Positions 28,475 to 36,919 are shown, numbered from the stretch's first letter. The stretch: 64,000 nucleotides of DNA from Adhaeretor mobilis (GCF_007741515.1 NZ_CP036263.1:2357501-2421500), one strand, 5' to 3'. Numbers and translations are program-made. Notes: generated by a model from the letters alone, not told the origin.

Positions 28475-29341
28475 ATGCCTGCGATGTCTCCGAGTCAAAA
28501 GGAATCGCTATTTGACCATTACCGAAAAAGCCTTGCCGCCGCCGATCTTAAAACGACGCACCAAGATTCCCTCATTTGCCCACTTTGCTGGCAAGAAACT
28601 CGGTTCGACGACTTGTCACTTGAACATATCATGCCGGGGTCCGTCGGCGGAAAACGTTGCATTTTGACATGTACTCAATGCAACAATGAACACGGAAGTT
28701 CGTTCGATTCACATCTTGCTCAGTTTCAAAAACTTCGTGATGGCTTCAAAGGGCACGGGACCATCCCCGCCAAACTCAAGGTCCTCGGCAAGGAAGTCGT
28801 TGCCAATGTTGAATGGGGCGATGGCTACAAGAACATCAACATCGTGGGCAAGGCATCAAATCCCGCCGAAGTATCAGCGATGCAAGATGATGCCAAGGCT
28901 GGCAACGTTGGCGAACTAAACCTCACGTTGCTTTACGGCTATAATAAAAACAATTTTCAAACTGGTTTACTTCGGTGCGCCTACTTGGCCGTTTTCAAAT
29001 GTTTCGGCTACGAGTATGCCAATCATGAAGTTGTGCAGGTCATCCGAAGGAGAATCTGTGATTCCACGCTTGAACATCCGCGCCTTGAGTCGTTGATCGG
29101 TGAACTCCGCGATGGTTCACTTCCGTATCGCGATTCCTATGTAATTGTGCCGGGCAACGTCAACGGCGTCGAATTCTTCCTTGTGATCCTGCTGCTCCGC
29201 AAAGAAACGGTCACAAACCAATTCGTCTATATGCCTGTGCCCGTTGCGCGCTGCGATGAGTTTTGCGATATGATGGAACGGTCGTCGAAGGACAACGATG
29301 GCAAGAAGCTCACGATTCCCCACGAACTTGTTTTCACGTAA
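28475..29341 (+). CDS. cassette gene: HNH-type endonuclease domain protein
   Basis: Probable nuclease. Two zinc knuckles (C35-x2-C38 and C66-x2-C69) frame the HNH core: LSLEHIMPGSVGGK with H51 as the likely general base and CTQCNNEHGSSFD supplying the Asn. The remaining ~200 residues are an unrecognised C-terminal domain with no membrane segment. 288 aa. ATG at 28475 or 28484. Largest cassette between good attC sites besides the epimerase. HNH genes of this type are seen in mobile defence contexts, but no partner methylase or helicase is present here. Confidence 0.75.
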   Translation: MPAMSPSQKESLFDHYRKSLAAADLKTTHQDSLICPLCWQETRFDDLSLEHIMPGSVGGKRCILTCTQCNNEHGSSFDSHLAQFQKLRDGFKGHGTIPAKLKVLGKEVVANVEWGDGYKNINIVGKASNPAEVSAMQDDAKAGNVGELNLTLLYGYNKNNFQTGLLRCAYLAVFKCFGYEYANHEVVQVIRRRICDSTLEHPRLESLIGELRDGSLPYRDSYVIVPGNVNGVEFFLVILLLRKETVTNQFVYMPVPVARCDEFCDMMERSSKDNDGKKLTIPHELVFT

Positions 29342-29365
29342 GGTTTGTCCCGATGCAGAAATGCC

Positions 29366-29496
29366 GTATAACAGTGCGACGCACCGGAGCGGGCTACGTT
29401 TTCGGTTTTTCCACGTCGTTCGCTTCGTTTAACGTTGTTTGTTTTTCCACGATCACTCGCGTTGTTCCGCCCGCCCGGTGATCTTGGACGTTATGT
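29366..29496. other. integron attC site 7
   Basis: R'' GTATAAC (29366) and R' GTTATGT (29490). Left arm GCACCGGAGCGGGC pairs with GCCCGCCCGGTGAT on the right. 131 bp, the longest, with an enlarged terminal region. Confidence 0.82.
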
Positions 29497-29543
29497 TGCA
29501 AACACGAATCCGCTTCCGATAGAGCACGACGGTCTCACCACAC

Positions 29544-30005
29544 ATGCCATCACCGACGCCCAGCGAATTCATCCCGTACCTCAGCATCACTGATGCCACC
29601 AAGGCAGTCGCGTTTTACACCGATGTGTTCGGCGTTGCCCCATATCTGCTGCTCAACATGCCGGACGGGCGTGTGATGCACTGCGAGTTTCGCGTTGGCA
29701 ACGCTCGATTCTTCGTTAGCGAAGAACTCCCGGAACATGGAGGCACCCCAAGCCCCACGCGTCTTGCCGGTACAACTGTCGCGATTCATCTTTACGTCGA
29801 TGACTGTGATAGAATGATTGAAGCCATGAAAACCAATGGTTCGACTGTTCTCATGGAACCCGCCGATATGTTCTGGGGTGAACGATTTGGACGCGTCCGT
29901 GACCCATTCGGCCACGAATGGGGAATCGCAACTCAGCTCCGTGAGATGTCGCCGGAGGAGATTCAAATAGCGGCCGAGAAGATGTTCGCCGACATGTCTG
30001 AGTAG
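29544..30005 (+). CDS. cassette gene: VOC (glyoxalase/PhnB-like) protein
   Basis: Vicinal oxygen chelate protein of PhnB type. Two beta-alpha-beta-beta-beta modules: YLSITDATKAVAFYTDVFG at the start and VDDCDRMIEAMKTNGSTVLM later, closing with RFGRVRDPFGHEWGIAT. 153 aa. Such proteins often act as resistance or small-molecule-modifying enzymes, but the substrate cannot be read. Downstream, only a half attC-like stretch (AGAACAAGACAGTGCA at about 30040) is visible. Confidence 0.82.
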   Translation: MPSPTPSEFIPYLSITDATKAVAFYTDVFGVAPYLLLNMPDGRVMHCEFRVGNARFFVSEELPEHGGTPSPTRLAGTTVAIHLYVDDCDRMIEAMKTNGSTVLMEPADMFWGERFGRVRDPFGHEWGIATQLREMSPEEIQIAAEKMFADMSE

Positions 30006-30097
30006 TGGGCTGACAATCGCGTCCAGTAAGACTGCGCAAGAACAAGACAGTGCAACACAGAGAACTTGGCCGTTTCGCCAGCGGATTATTTTGCTTC

Positions 30098-30700
30098 ATG
30101 CCTGAACCCGATCCAGCGAAAATCAGGACCTTCCAGTCGCCGAAAGATCTCGGTCGGTGGCTCGAAGTGAATCACGCCACCGAAAGTGAGCTGTGGGTGA
30201 AGCTATTCAAGAAGAAGACTGGGATTCCGAGCGTGACTTGGAACGATGTCGTGATTGAGACGCTCTGCTGGGGCTGGATCGACGGCATCAAGAAGTCAAT
30301 CGATGAGCAAGCCTATCTCCAACGGGTCACCCCAAGAAAAGCGAGAAGCAACTGGTCAAAAAGGAACAGAGCGCACGCGGAGCGTCTGATAAGCGAAGGC
30401 CAGATGATGGAGTCAGGACTCGTGCAGGTGCGCGCCGCCAAGGCGGACGGTCGGTGGGAGAACGCTTCTGCAGCAAGTGAAATGAAAGTGCCAGCGGATT
30501 TCCTGGCAGCACTGGAGAGTAAGCCGGATGCGAAGGAGTTTTATGAAACGCTCAATAAATCGAATCGCTATGTCATCGCGTACGGTTTGATAAGTGCAAA
30601 GAAACCTGAAACCAGACAGAGGCGTTTTGCTAAATTCATGGACATGCTTGACCGCAAAGAAAAACCGGACTTGGGTTTGAAAAAGACGAAAAAGACATAA
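30098..30700 (+). CDS. YdeI/OmpD-associated family protein
   Basis: Matches the YdeI-like family: FQSPKDLGRWLEVNHATESELWVKLFKKKTG, then VVIETLCWGWIDGIKKSID and YLQRVTPRKARSNWSKRN, a well-kept set of motifs (each quoted in part). Function is not settled; related proteins have been tied to tolerance of cationic peptides. ATG at 30098 (MPEPDPAK) preferred over the GTG at 30050, which lies in attC-like sequence. The stop overlaps an ACATAAC box, like an R'' half-site, but no matching right arm follows before the ATPase remnant. Confidence 0.8.
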   Translation: MPEPDPAKIRTFQSPKDLGRWLEVNHATESELWVKLFKKKTGIPSVTWNDVVIETLCWGWIDGIKKSIDEQAYLQRVTPRKARSNWSKRNRAHAERLISEGQMMESGLVQVRAAKADGRWENASAASEMKVPADFLAALESKPDAKEFYETLNKSNRYVIAYGLISAKKPETRQRRFAKFMDMLDRKEKPDLGLKKTKKT

Positions 30701-30753
30701 CGGAAAAATGGACCGGCGCCCCGAAAGCGGGTCCCTTTGAAAGAGTACTCGCG

Positions 30754-31080
30754 TCAAATGGACAAGAACCCATCGCTGCGCCGCTTGCCACGTGCGCCAC
30801 GTCCTAGCTTGATCCAATTATAAAGATCAGCATGGGTGTCTTTAGTCGTGTTGCTAAAGTTCCGCGTGCCTCCCTCGGGATTGAACCCATTGGCCACCGC
30901 AATCGCTTCCAGCAGTGTGAATTTCCCTGTGCCATTCTCGCCAATGAAAAACATGACATGCGAATGCAAATCGATTCGTTCTGTTGCGGCAATGCACGGA
31001 ATCTTGGCGGCGTACTCACTGTTCAGCGAGCACTTTCGCTCGAAACGCACGTAATCGACATGAGGCTGGTAAGGGTGCAT
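30754..31080 (-). pseudogene. COG3910-like ATPase fragment, copy 2
   Basis: N-terminal ~108 residues only of the same ATPase as copy 1: PHVDYVRFERKCSLN, GENGTGKFTLLEAIAVANG, GFNPEGGTRNFSNTT and KLGRGARGKRRSDG, then a stop. The Walker A has Phe where Ser/Thr should follow the Lys, so it could not bind nucleotide normally. The first 300 bases align with 24306-24608 in the same orientation at roughly 80 percent identity by eye, making the two remnants direct repeats around the cassette array. ATG taken at 31080. Confidence 0.8.
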
Positions 31081-31094
31081 GGTAGAGTTGTCCC

Positions 31095-32201
31095 CTACCA
31101 AGGCGGCTCCGGCAACTTGCGAACTGTACCGGGCACAACCGGCACGCCCCGCTGGGCGCTTTCGATGGCTGCGAAGCAGAGAGCCAAACTGTGCAAGTTG
31201 TTGCGGGCGCTATTAGACGGCTCGCGTTTCTGTTCGATCGCACACAGCAGCTCACCCATCGTGCCGTGGAAACCGTCCGGGAACCACATCCCTTCGAGCA
31301 CGGGCGAGAACGTGCCACCCTGCTTGCTGAACTGCACGGTTTGGCGGTTCTCGTCGATGCCACTGCTGCGCAGGGTCCCCTCGGTGCCAGAAATAAAGGT
31401 GTGATTGTGTTGGCCATGTTCGGTGTGCCCGTCGAACACGAGTGTCGCTTGCGCGGTTGGATACTCCACGGCCACCTGGGCCAACAGGGCGGGCTTGATC
31501 TCCTGCGTGGGTGACTTTGTCGTCGATGCGAATACTCGCGTTGGTTCTTCCCTATTGTTCCCATCGCCGGCCATGATTGTTGTCAGGAAATCAAACCAGT
31601 GAATAGCGAAATCGTAGAGCATCAAGTGATAGATACTCTCGAACGGCGTGCCCTTCACCCACTCGTGGTTCCAATGCACACCGCAATGCACGGATGCGAC
31701 CTGGCCGATCTCGCCTGCCCAGACCGCTTCTCGCATATAGCTGAAGTGTGGTGCCCAGCGGGCGTTCTGATTCACCGCCAGTTTCACGCCTTTTTTTTCT
31801 GCCAGCTTGGCGAGGCGTTCTCCTTCATCGAGATCCAGCACGAATGGCTTCTGGCTTAGCACGTGCTTTCCTGCCGCGATCGACTCCTCGATCAACCGAC
31901 CGCGAACCTCTGGGTGGGTCGTGACATCAACCACTTCGATCTTCTTGTCAGCAAGCAGCTCGCGGTGGTCTGAAAAGACTGCCGCATCCGGGAAAAACTC
32001 GTCTCGTCGGGCCGCGGCAGCCTTCACGTCGAGGTCGCACAGGGCAGTGACTTGATATTCGGCATTCTTGTAGGCCCGGAGGTGGTACTCAGTGATCGCC
32101 CCGCAGCCGATCAGGCCGATCGCCGGGTGATATGTCTTTGGGTCCTGCGGCTGGTAGGCAATATCGGCGAACTGGGCAGCCGTGTTGGCGGGTTTCTTCA
32201 T
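31095..32201 (-). CDS. Gfo/Idh/MocA-family NAD(P)-dependent oxidoreductase
   Basis: Sugar or cyclitol dehydrogenase-type protein, a family greatly expanded in planctomycetes. The Rossmann loop GLIGCGAITEYHLRAY (residues ~29-44) and the strand DVTTHPEVR lead to VLSQKPFVLD, where the usual EKP is QKP but the catalytic-region Lys is kept. The C-terminal sheet domain includes HNHTFISGTEGTLRSSG and HWFDFLT. 368 aa. Substrate not visible. Borders the cassette region's right flank. Confidence 0.9.
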   Translation of the reverse strand: MKKPANTAAQFADIAYQPQDPKTYHPAIGLIGCGAITEYHLRAYKNAEYQVTALCDLDVKAAAARRDEFFPDAAVFSDHRELLADKKIEVVDVTTHPEVRGRLIEESIAAGKHVLSQKPFVLDLDEGERLAKLAEKKGVKLAVNQNARWAPHFSYMREAVWAGEIGQVASVHCGVHWNHEWVKGTPFESIYHLMLYDFAIHWFDFLTTIMAGDGNNREEPTRVFASTTKSPTQEIKPALLAQVAVEYPTAQATLVFDGHTEHGQHNHTFISGTEGTLRSSGIDENRQTVQFSKQGGTFSPVLEGMWFPDGFHGTMGELLCAIEQKREPSNSARNNLHSLALCFAAIESAQRGVPVVPGTVRKLPEPPW

Positions 32202-32452
32202 GCTCGAGGATAGTTAAAAGGGGTTCAGGGAAGGTCAAACGGAACGCTCAGTATCCTCCTACCCTCGTTCTGCGGCTAGCGTCGATGCCACAGACGGTGC
32301 CAATATGGCGAAACACCAAGGCTGCCGACCGACTCCCGGTTGAAAAATCCCCTCTCCTGGGTAAGTTGGGGGACTGCTGATTTCCGCAATTTCACTTTGC
32401 CAGCAGCGGGCTCCCGCCGTGGTGGGTGATCATCATATTGAGAAATAAAGAC

Positions 32453-32854
32453 ATGGCTAAGAAAGCAGCTTCCGACGAGTCAAGCAGCGCTAGCAAGCGA
32501 ATCCTGCTCGTTGATGACGATGCAGAAATCATCGAGTCTCTCCGCCTGGCGCTCGAGGCCAACGGCTACGAAGTACTCATCGCCCGCGACGGCAACCAAG
32601 GGCTCGCTCTGATCGAGCGCGAGAGCCCCGATCTCGTGATCCTCGATATGATGATGCCCAAACGCAGCGGATTCCTCGTTCTGGAGCGTCTCAAAAAGCT
32701 CGGCGAGAAAAAGCAGCGGATCATCATGATCACCGCCAACGAAGGCAACCGCCACAAAGCCTATGCAGAAATGCTAGGCGTGGACGATTACGTGCGCAAA
32801 CCGTTTCCGATGGATCGATTGATTCAGAGTGTGCAGAGGTTGTTAGGGGATTAG
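32453..32854 (+). CDS. single-domain response regulator
   Basis: Receiver domain with no output module, 133 aa. Acidic pocket D21/D22, phosphoacceptor D65 (LVILDMMMP), switch T94 and K116 (VRKPF) are all present, so it should be phosphorylated by a histidine kinase encoded elsewhere. ATG at 32453 is used; the frame extends to GTG at 32426. The TAG stop lies on the first bases of a heptamer repeat block. Confidence 0.93.
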   Translation: MAKKAASDESSSASKRILLVDDDAEIIESLRLALEANGYEVLIARDGNQGLALIERESPDLVILDMMMPKRSGFLVLERLKKLGEKKQRIIMITANEGNRHKAYAEMLGVDDYVRKPFPMDRLIQSVQRLLGD

Positions 32855-32890
32855 GCTGTAGGCTGTAGGCTGTAGGCTGTAGGCTGCAGG
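32853..32890. repeat. AGGCTGT heptamer tandem repeat
   Basis: Five 7-bp units of AGGCTGT (the last AGGCTGC) directly after the response regulator. The complement (CCTACAGCCT) appears at 33289-33298, past the four-helix-bundle gene, so the block forms an inverted flank with it. Confidence 0.85.
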
Positions 32891-32913
32891 GATCCCGTGC
32901 TAGCCATCTAGAT

Positions 32914-33273
32914 ATGCGTGACCATACACAACTTCGTGCTTTTGAATTAGCCGATGAATTGGCACTGCTCGTGTATCAAGTGACGAAGAACTTCCCGAAG
33001 GAGGAGCAGTTCGGACTGACTTCGCAACTCCGTCGAGCTGCTGTGTCAGTTGCCTCCAATATCGTTGAGGGCTGTGCCCGGCCAACGCAGGCTGACTATC
33101 TGCGATTTCTAGGTATCGCATATGGCTCTGTTAGAGAAGTCGAATATCAACTCTCATTGGCTAAGCGACTGGGCTTTCTTCGTGCTTCAGATGTCGAAAG
33201 AGCAGATTCTCTCGCTTGCGAAACGAGCAAGGTTTTGGGTGGCCTAATTAGGTCACTTCGGAGAAAACCTTAA
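32914..33273 (+). CDS. four-helix-bundle protein (23S rRNA intervening-sequence family)
   Basis: Member of the four-helix-bundle family encoded by 23S rRNA intervening sequences and dispersed in many genomes; related to Avd of diversity-generating retroelements. Typical motifs: AFELADELALLVYQVTKNFP, SQLRRAAVSVASNIVEG and DYLRFLGIAYGSVREVEYQL (each at most 20 residues). 119 aa. Function unknown; a nucleic-acid role is suspected for the family. It sits between inverted AGGCTGT-type repeats and both neighbouring genes end at the repeat edges, suggesting the gene and its flanks inserted as a unit. Confidence 0.88.
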   Translation: MRDHTQLRAFELADELALLVYQVTKNFPKEEQFGLTSQLRRAAVSVASNIVEGCARPTQADYLRFLGIAYGSVREVEYQLSLAKRLGFLRASDVERADSLACETSKVLGGLIRSLRRKP

Positions 33274-33280
33274 CTAAGAA

Positions 33281-33323
33281 GCCCTAAAGCCTACAGCCTA
33301 AGTACCTAAAGCCTAGCCTAAAG
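33281..33323. repeat. right flank repeat of the four-helix-bundle unit
   Basis: CCTAAAGCCTACAGCCTAAG and CCTAAAGCCTAGCCTAAAG are two degenerate copies of the inverse of the left AGGCTGT block. The stop codon of the next minus-strand gene (33313-33315) is inside this repeat. Confidence 0.65.
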
Positions 33324-34062
33324 AAATCGCCCGAGACAGTGGCTGCAAGATCGCCTCTGCCGCGTAGTTGTCCACAACCTCTTGGCAAACTTCCCACAGC
33401 CGGTTGAGCATCTCCACGTAGCTCACCCCGGCTTCCAAGCTGCCGTAGTGGCGCGCGGTGATGTAGACGCTCAGCTGGTCGTCGGTGTATTCACCGCTGC
33501 GGATTTGGTACTCGGTCGTGCGCGACTCAAAACCAATACGGCATTGCAGACGACAATCTTCGTCGAGCGCCACCGTGAGGCTCGGCTCGTGATGAATGAG
33601 TTTCGAGCCGGGGATGCTCGCCAATTGTTCCATTGCGGGCGAAACACCAAGCGTTTCAGCCAAGAGCTGGTTCTGATTGCCCCGATAGCTGAAGTCGAAG
33701 CCCATGAATATGTCCAACGCCTCGCAATCAAGTGGGCTGAGCGAAAGTGCGTAGGGAGCGATGTCCAAAATGTGACGGTGTTGCTTGAGTGCTTGTTCGG
33801 GCGTTTCCGGATTCACTTGGCCTGAACATAGCCGGCGCTGCTCGACGGAAGCCCAGCAGTAGTCGCCGCGATCTTTGTCCTCTTCCAACAGGAAGCTGTC
33901 TTTGTCGCGCGTACTGAAGTTCCGCATTTGCGGGTACTTCTTCTGAACCTGCTCAAAATAGTGCAGCACTGGCTCCCGCCCCTTCGGCAGCGGCATCTCA
34001 GTGGTGAGATTCAAGTTCAAATAGTAGTCGTCAGAAAGCTGTGCGTAAGGATTCATAGGCAT
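33313..34062 (-). CDS. conserved-looking hypothetical protein (249 aa)
   Basis: No family recognised. Soluble, no signal peptide, starts MPMNPYAQLSDDYYLNLNL. The centre contains LDCEALDIFMGFDFSYRGNQNQL, given here in part, and the chain ends in a helix-rich tail (MLNRLWEVCQEVVDNYAAEAI). Codon use and composition match the neighbours, so it is a real gene. Planctomycetes commonly carry a protein of this kind of unknown role; that is recollection, not a database result. Confidence 0.65.
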   Translation of the reverse strand: MPMNPYAQLSDDYYLNLNLTTEMPLPKGREPVLHYFEQVQKKYPQMRNFSTRDKDSFLLEEDKDRGDYCWASVEQRRLCSGQVNPETPEQALKQHRHILDIAPYALSLSPLDCEALDIFMGFDFSYRGNQNQLLAETLGVSPAMEQLASIPGSKLIHHEPSLTVALDEDCRLQCRIGFESRTTEYQIRSGEYTDDQLSVYITARHYGSLEAGVSYVEMLNRLWEVCQEVVDNYAAEAILQPLSRAISLG

Positions 34063-34159
34063 TAGTTAGGTCACGAAGTGGCGAGCCGGGTCGTCCCGAG
34101 CTCGTTCAAGTGCGATAAGCTTGTGCGGTAATTGCGAGGCGCTCCCCGAAAGTATAAAG

Positions 34160-34203
34160 TTATCAGCTAGCGAGTGTCAAATTATCAGCTAGCGAGTGTC
34201 AAA
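34160..34203. repeat. 22-bp perfect tandem duplication
   Basis: TTATCAGCTAGCGAGTGTCA plus AA is repeated twice with no spacer. It lies upstream of the alkyltransferase gene and could be a duplicated regulatory box or a recent slip. Confidence 0.8.
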
Positions 34204-34273
34204 GACGAAAGTAGCAACAGCCCTCGCTAGCGAACCCACTCTAGGCAAGTCCTCGACTCGAAAGAGCATCCGA

Positions 34274-34819
34274 ATGAGCACGAATCTTCTCGCAGAAGTC
34301 GAGATTTCTTCAAAGACAACCCTCTTGGGGGGCATGGCCGTTGGCGTAGCGGAAGGTGCCGTGGCAGCGATTGCTTTCGGTCACAAGTCGGCTGCCGCCG
34401 CAGAGAGAGACGTTCGCCGGCAAATGCGCGATCTTCCTGAGCCGGCTGGAGGCACCCAGGGCAACGTCGCTGCAGACGAAGTCCTCGAAGTTCTCACCGA
34501 CTATGCCGCAGGCGAAGCGGTCAACTTCTCTAAAATGCCAGTTTATTCGTACCCAAGAACAAGTTTCCAGCAACGTGTGATCGCCGCATGTTGTGCGATT
34601 CCCCGCGGCAAGACGCTCACTTACGGTCAACTTGCTGCCAAAGTGGGCAACCCAGGGGCAGCACGTGCCGTGGGCTCGGTGATGAGCAGCAATCCATTGC
34701 CGCTGGTCATCCCTTGCCATCGCGTACTAGCAGCAGGCGGCGGCCTAGGAGGCTACTCCGCCCGTCAGGGCCTAGCGATGAAGCGTCGGCTCCTGGAGAT
34801 GGAAGGTGCAGAATTCTAG
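34274..34819 (+). CDS. ogt: methylated-DNA-[protein]-cysteine S-methyltransferase (Ogt/MGMT)
   Basis: Repairs O6-alkylguanine by suicidal transfer to C148 in the motif IPCHRVLAAGG. The helix-turn-helix segment YGQLAAKVGNPGAARAVGS and the upstream FQQRVIAACCAIPRGKTLTY are canonical. 181 aa from ATG 34274; a GTG at 34196 would add 26 residues that partly overlap the tandem repeat, so it is less likely. Single-domain form with a degenerate N-terminal half. Confidence 0.93.
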   Translation: MSTNLLAEVEISSKTTLLGGMAVGVAEGAVAAIAFGHKSAAAAERDVRRQMRDLPEPAGGTQGNVAADEVLEVLTDYAAGEAVNFSKMPVYSYPRTSFQQRVIAACCAIPRGKTLTYGQLAAKVGNPGAARAVGSVMSSNPLPLVIPCHRVLAAGGGLGGYSARQGLAMKRRLLEMEGAEF

Positions 34820-35027
34820 TCACCCATCGCACTGCTTACGCTTCCTAGCACCACCATTTCGCCGCTGAGCGTGCTCAGGGCTCTACTTTATTAATCTGGG
34901 TGGATTGTACCGATCGTCCGGCCGATAACCAGAGATAAGGTGCGCCCTCGTTGCGCGCTCGTCCTCGTGGCGATTCGCTTCGTGATCAAGTAACCGCTCA
35001 TGCCACTGTCGATCAAGGAAGATCGCC

Positions 35028-35375
35028 ATGATACACTACATCGAAGATACCTACGAAAGTTCGGCCAGCGGCCCTACGCTATTGGGACTTCATGTCACAG
35101 GACTGAGCGCATTGTGGCCTGTGCTCATCCTGTCGTTAGTGCTGCTCGTTGGTTGCAAAAACACTCCGCGAGTGGCCGAGACGGCGGATCCCTTTTTGCC
35201 CACCAGAACAGTTGCCACGCCTGCAGCTGTGCCTGCGTCAAGCGAACTTGCCACGCAGCCTCTCGCGCCCGCTCAGCTGGCGCCAACCTCTGTGAAGCAG
35301 GACAGCCAAGTCCTGAAAGTCGGCTACCAGCCAGTTCTCAGCGAGCCCCTTTCGGCAGGCGAATTGTCTGACTGA
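35028..35375 (+). CDS. small lipoprotein, unknown function
   Basis: Unknown. Residues ~30-43 form a hydrophobic segment ending in a lipobox-like VLLVGC, preceded by an unusually long (28 aa) N-terminal region. The mature part is Pro/Ala/Thr-rich and about 70 residues long, as in short envelope linker lipoproteins. ATG 35028 is the first Met; an internal start closer to the hydrophobic core cannot be excluded. Confidence 0.5.
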   Translation: MIHYIEDTYESSASGPTLLGLHVTGLSALWPVLILSLVLLVGCKNTPRVAETADPFLPTRTVATPAAVPASSELATQPLAPAQLAPTSVKQDSQVLKVGYQPVLSEPLSAGELSD

Positions 35376-35704
35376 CGAGGATTCGGCCGAAATCGACTTG
35401 CCCTTGGCCAACCTGAGGCCCTCTAGCAAACGATGTCATTACCGCTGCCGTCTGAAAATGTTGCTAGCGCGACAGCTAGCAATGTCACGGCTAACCGCAG
35501 CGTACTGCGTCAAGTAACCGGCCTTTTCTGTTTGCACACTTGGCTGCGTGTTTTTCTGCTGCGTCGCGCTTGGCAGATCGTTGCCTCCGGGCGAGTTCCT
35601 GCCTAAACTGCGAGCAAGCCAAGAAGCATCTTAAATGGCTGCCGGCTCGGGGGAGCCAATCGAGTTCGTAGCTGGCAGCATCATCGGAACCGAGGGGAAC
35701 GAGA
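35376..35704. other. intergenic region before the PEP-CTERM protease gene
   Basis: No supported gene. A minus-strand open frame at 35491-35820 overlaps the protease start and has unlikely composition. GAGGGGAACGAGA just before 35705 supplies the ribosome-binding site. Short GCTAGC-containing repeats occur around 35460-35480. Confidence 0.4.
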
Positions 35705-36919
35705 ATGGATTTGCGATTGAGAGCGCGCGCGATTTGCGCAAGGATGAGCTGCTGCCTGCTTGTAGGATTCTTAACGTTCGCAAGTTTGGGAGACGTCGCT
35801 AGGGCTATCGACATCAACATCGATTATACCTATGACTCGAGCAGTTTCTTCGGCTCGGGCAATCCCGACGGAGCAGCTTCCGGGACGCTGGCAAGGAATG
35901 CTCTGGAAGCTGCTGCAGATTACTTTTCTGGGATTCTCAACGACACGTTTGAGCCGGTAACGATTCCCGAACCATTCGTTGGAGCTGAGTCGACCTTCAC
36001 ATGGTCCTTCAACTTCACCAATCCATCGACAGGGTCGGGAGTTGTCCTAACCGAGGGTGGTGTCGTCTCGGATGAGTATCGCATTTATGCTGGAGCGAGA
36101 AACATAGGTACACTTGGTATTGGAGGACCGGGCAGTTGGGCAAGATCTCTCGAAGGATCGGGTACTTTGTACGGCAATGAAATTGCTGAGTACAACGCAA
36201 AGAAAGATTCTTTTGAGCCAGTGGTATACACAAGAGGCGATCCGGAGAGCGAATTTGCAAGTTGGGGAGGACAGGCAACATTCGATACCAGTGCGAACTG
36301 GCACTACGACCACACCGTACCGCCTACTTCCAATTCTCAGAACGACTTCTTCTCCGTTGCCCTGCACGAACTTGGTCATGCACTCGGCATGGGAGCTTCC
36401 CCAGAGTGGAACGCTCTTGTAAGCAACGGATTCTTTACGGGAGCGGCCTCATATGTGGCTAACGATGGAGCAAGCCCGGCGGTTTCCGACGGTCATTGGA
36501 CACCGAATACGCAGAGCACCGTCTACGGTACAAGCACACTGCAAGAAGCAGCCATGGACCCTAATATCACTACGGGGACGCGAAAACTCTGGACCGATCT
36601 AGACGCGGCCGGACTGACAGACATCGGTTGGAGCGTTGCGGCACCACCCACGCCTGGCGACTTCACCGGCAATGGCACTGTCAACGGTGCCGACCTCACC
36701 CAATGGCAAGGAGACTTCGGCCTCAACGCTTACAGCGATGCCAACAGCGATGGAAGCTCCAACGGCCTGGACTTCCTTATCTGGCAGCAGAACTTTGGAG
36801 CCGGCGAAGGTGCGACTCCCAATTTCACTGCCGTTCCAGAACCGACGACGCTTTCAATTTGCGTGCTCGCAGTGGTCGCCATTGTCTGCATGGCCCTGCC
36901 ACGCAAGCGACAATCTTGA
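35705..36919 (+). CDS. secreted metalloprotease with dockerin-like segment and PEP-CTERM anchor
   Basis: Exported zinc protease of metzincin type. Zinc ligands H221 and H225 with E222 lie in HELGHALG; instead of a His four residues after the Gly, the third is probably H264 (SDGHW), as in leishmanolysin-like enzymes, and M284 (AAMDP) makes the Met-turn. A signal peptide (about residues 1-31) leads in. Residues ~318-362 hold two dockerin-like calcium loops (GDFTGNGTVNGADL, ANSDGSSNGLDF). The C-terminus is VPEPTTLSI, a hydrophobic helix and PRKRQS: a PEP-CTERM signal, processed by an exosortase not in this window. Confidence 0.85.
   Translation: MDLRLRARAICARMSCCLLVGFLTFASLGDVARAIDINIDYTYDSSSFFGSGNPDGAASGTLARNALEAAADYFSGILNDTFEPVTIPEPFVGAESTFTWSFNFTNPSTGSGVVLTEGGVVSDEYRIYAGARNIGTLGIGGPGSWARSLEGSGTLYGNEIAEYNAKKDSFEPVVYTRGDPESEFASWGGQATFDTSANWHYDHTVPPTSNSQNDFFSVALHELGHALGMGASPEWNALVSNGFFTGAASYVANDGASPAVSDGHWTPNTQSTVYGTSTLQEAAMDPNITTGTRKLWTDLDAAGLTDIGWSVAAPPTPGDFTGNGTVNGADLTQWQGDFGLNAYSDANSDGSSNGLDFLIWQQNFGAGEGATPNFTAVPEPTTLSICVLAVVAIVCMALPRKRQS

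Noticed and set aside
24140-31080. Whole region as a prophage or transposon
   Set aside because: No integrase, transposase, terminase or structural genes; the attC sites and single-gene cassettes explain it better.
34160-34203. 22-bp tandem duplication as an iteron or CRISPR start
   Set aside because: Only two units with no spacer; no cas genes or replication genes nearby.
35491-35820. 109-aa minus-strand open frame
   Set aside because: Overlaps the start of the PEP-CTERM protease gene and has no ribosome-binding site or motif.
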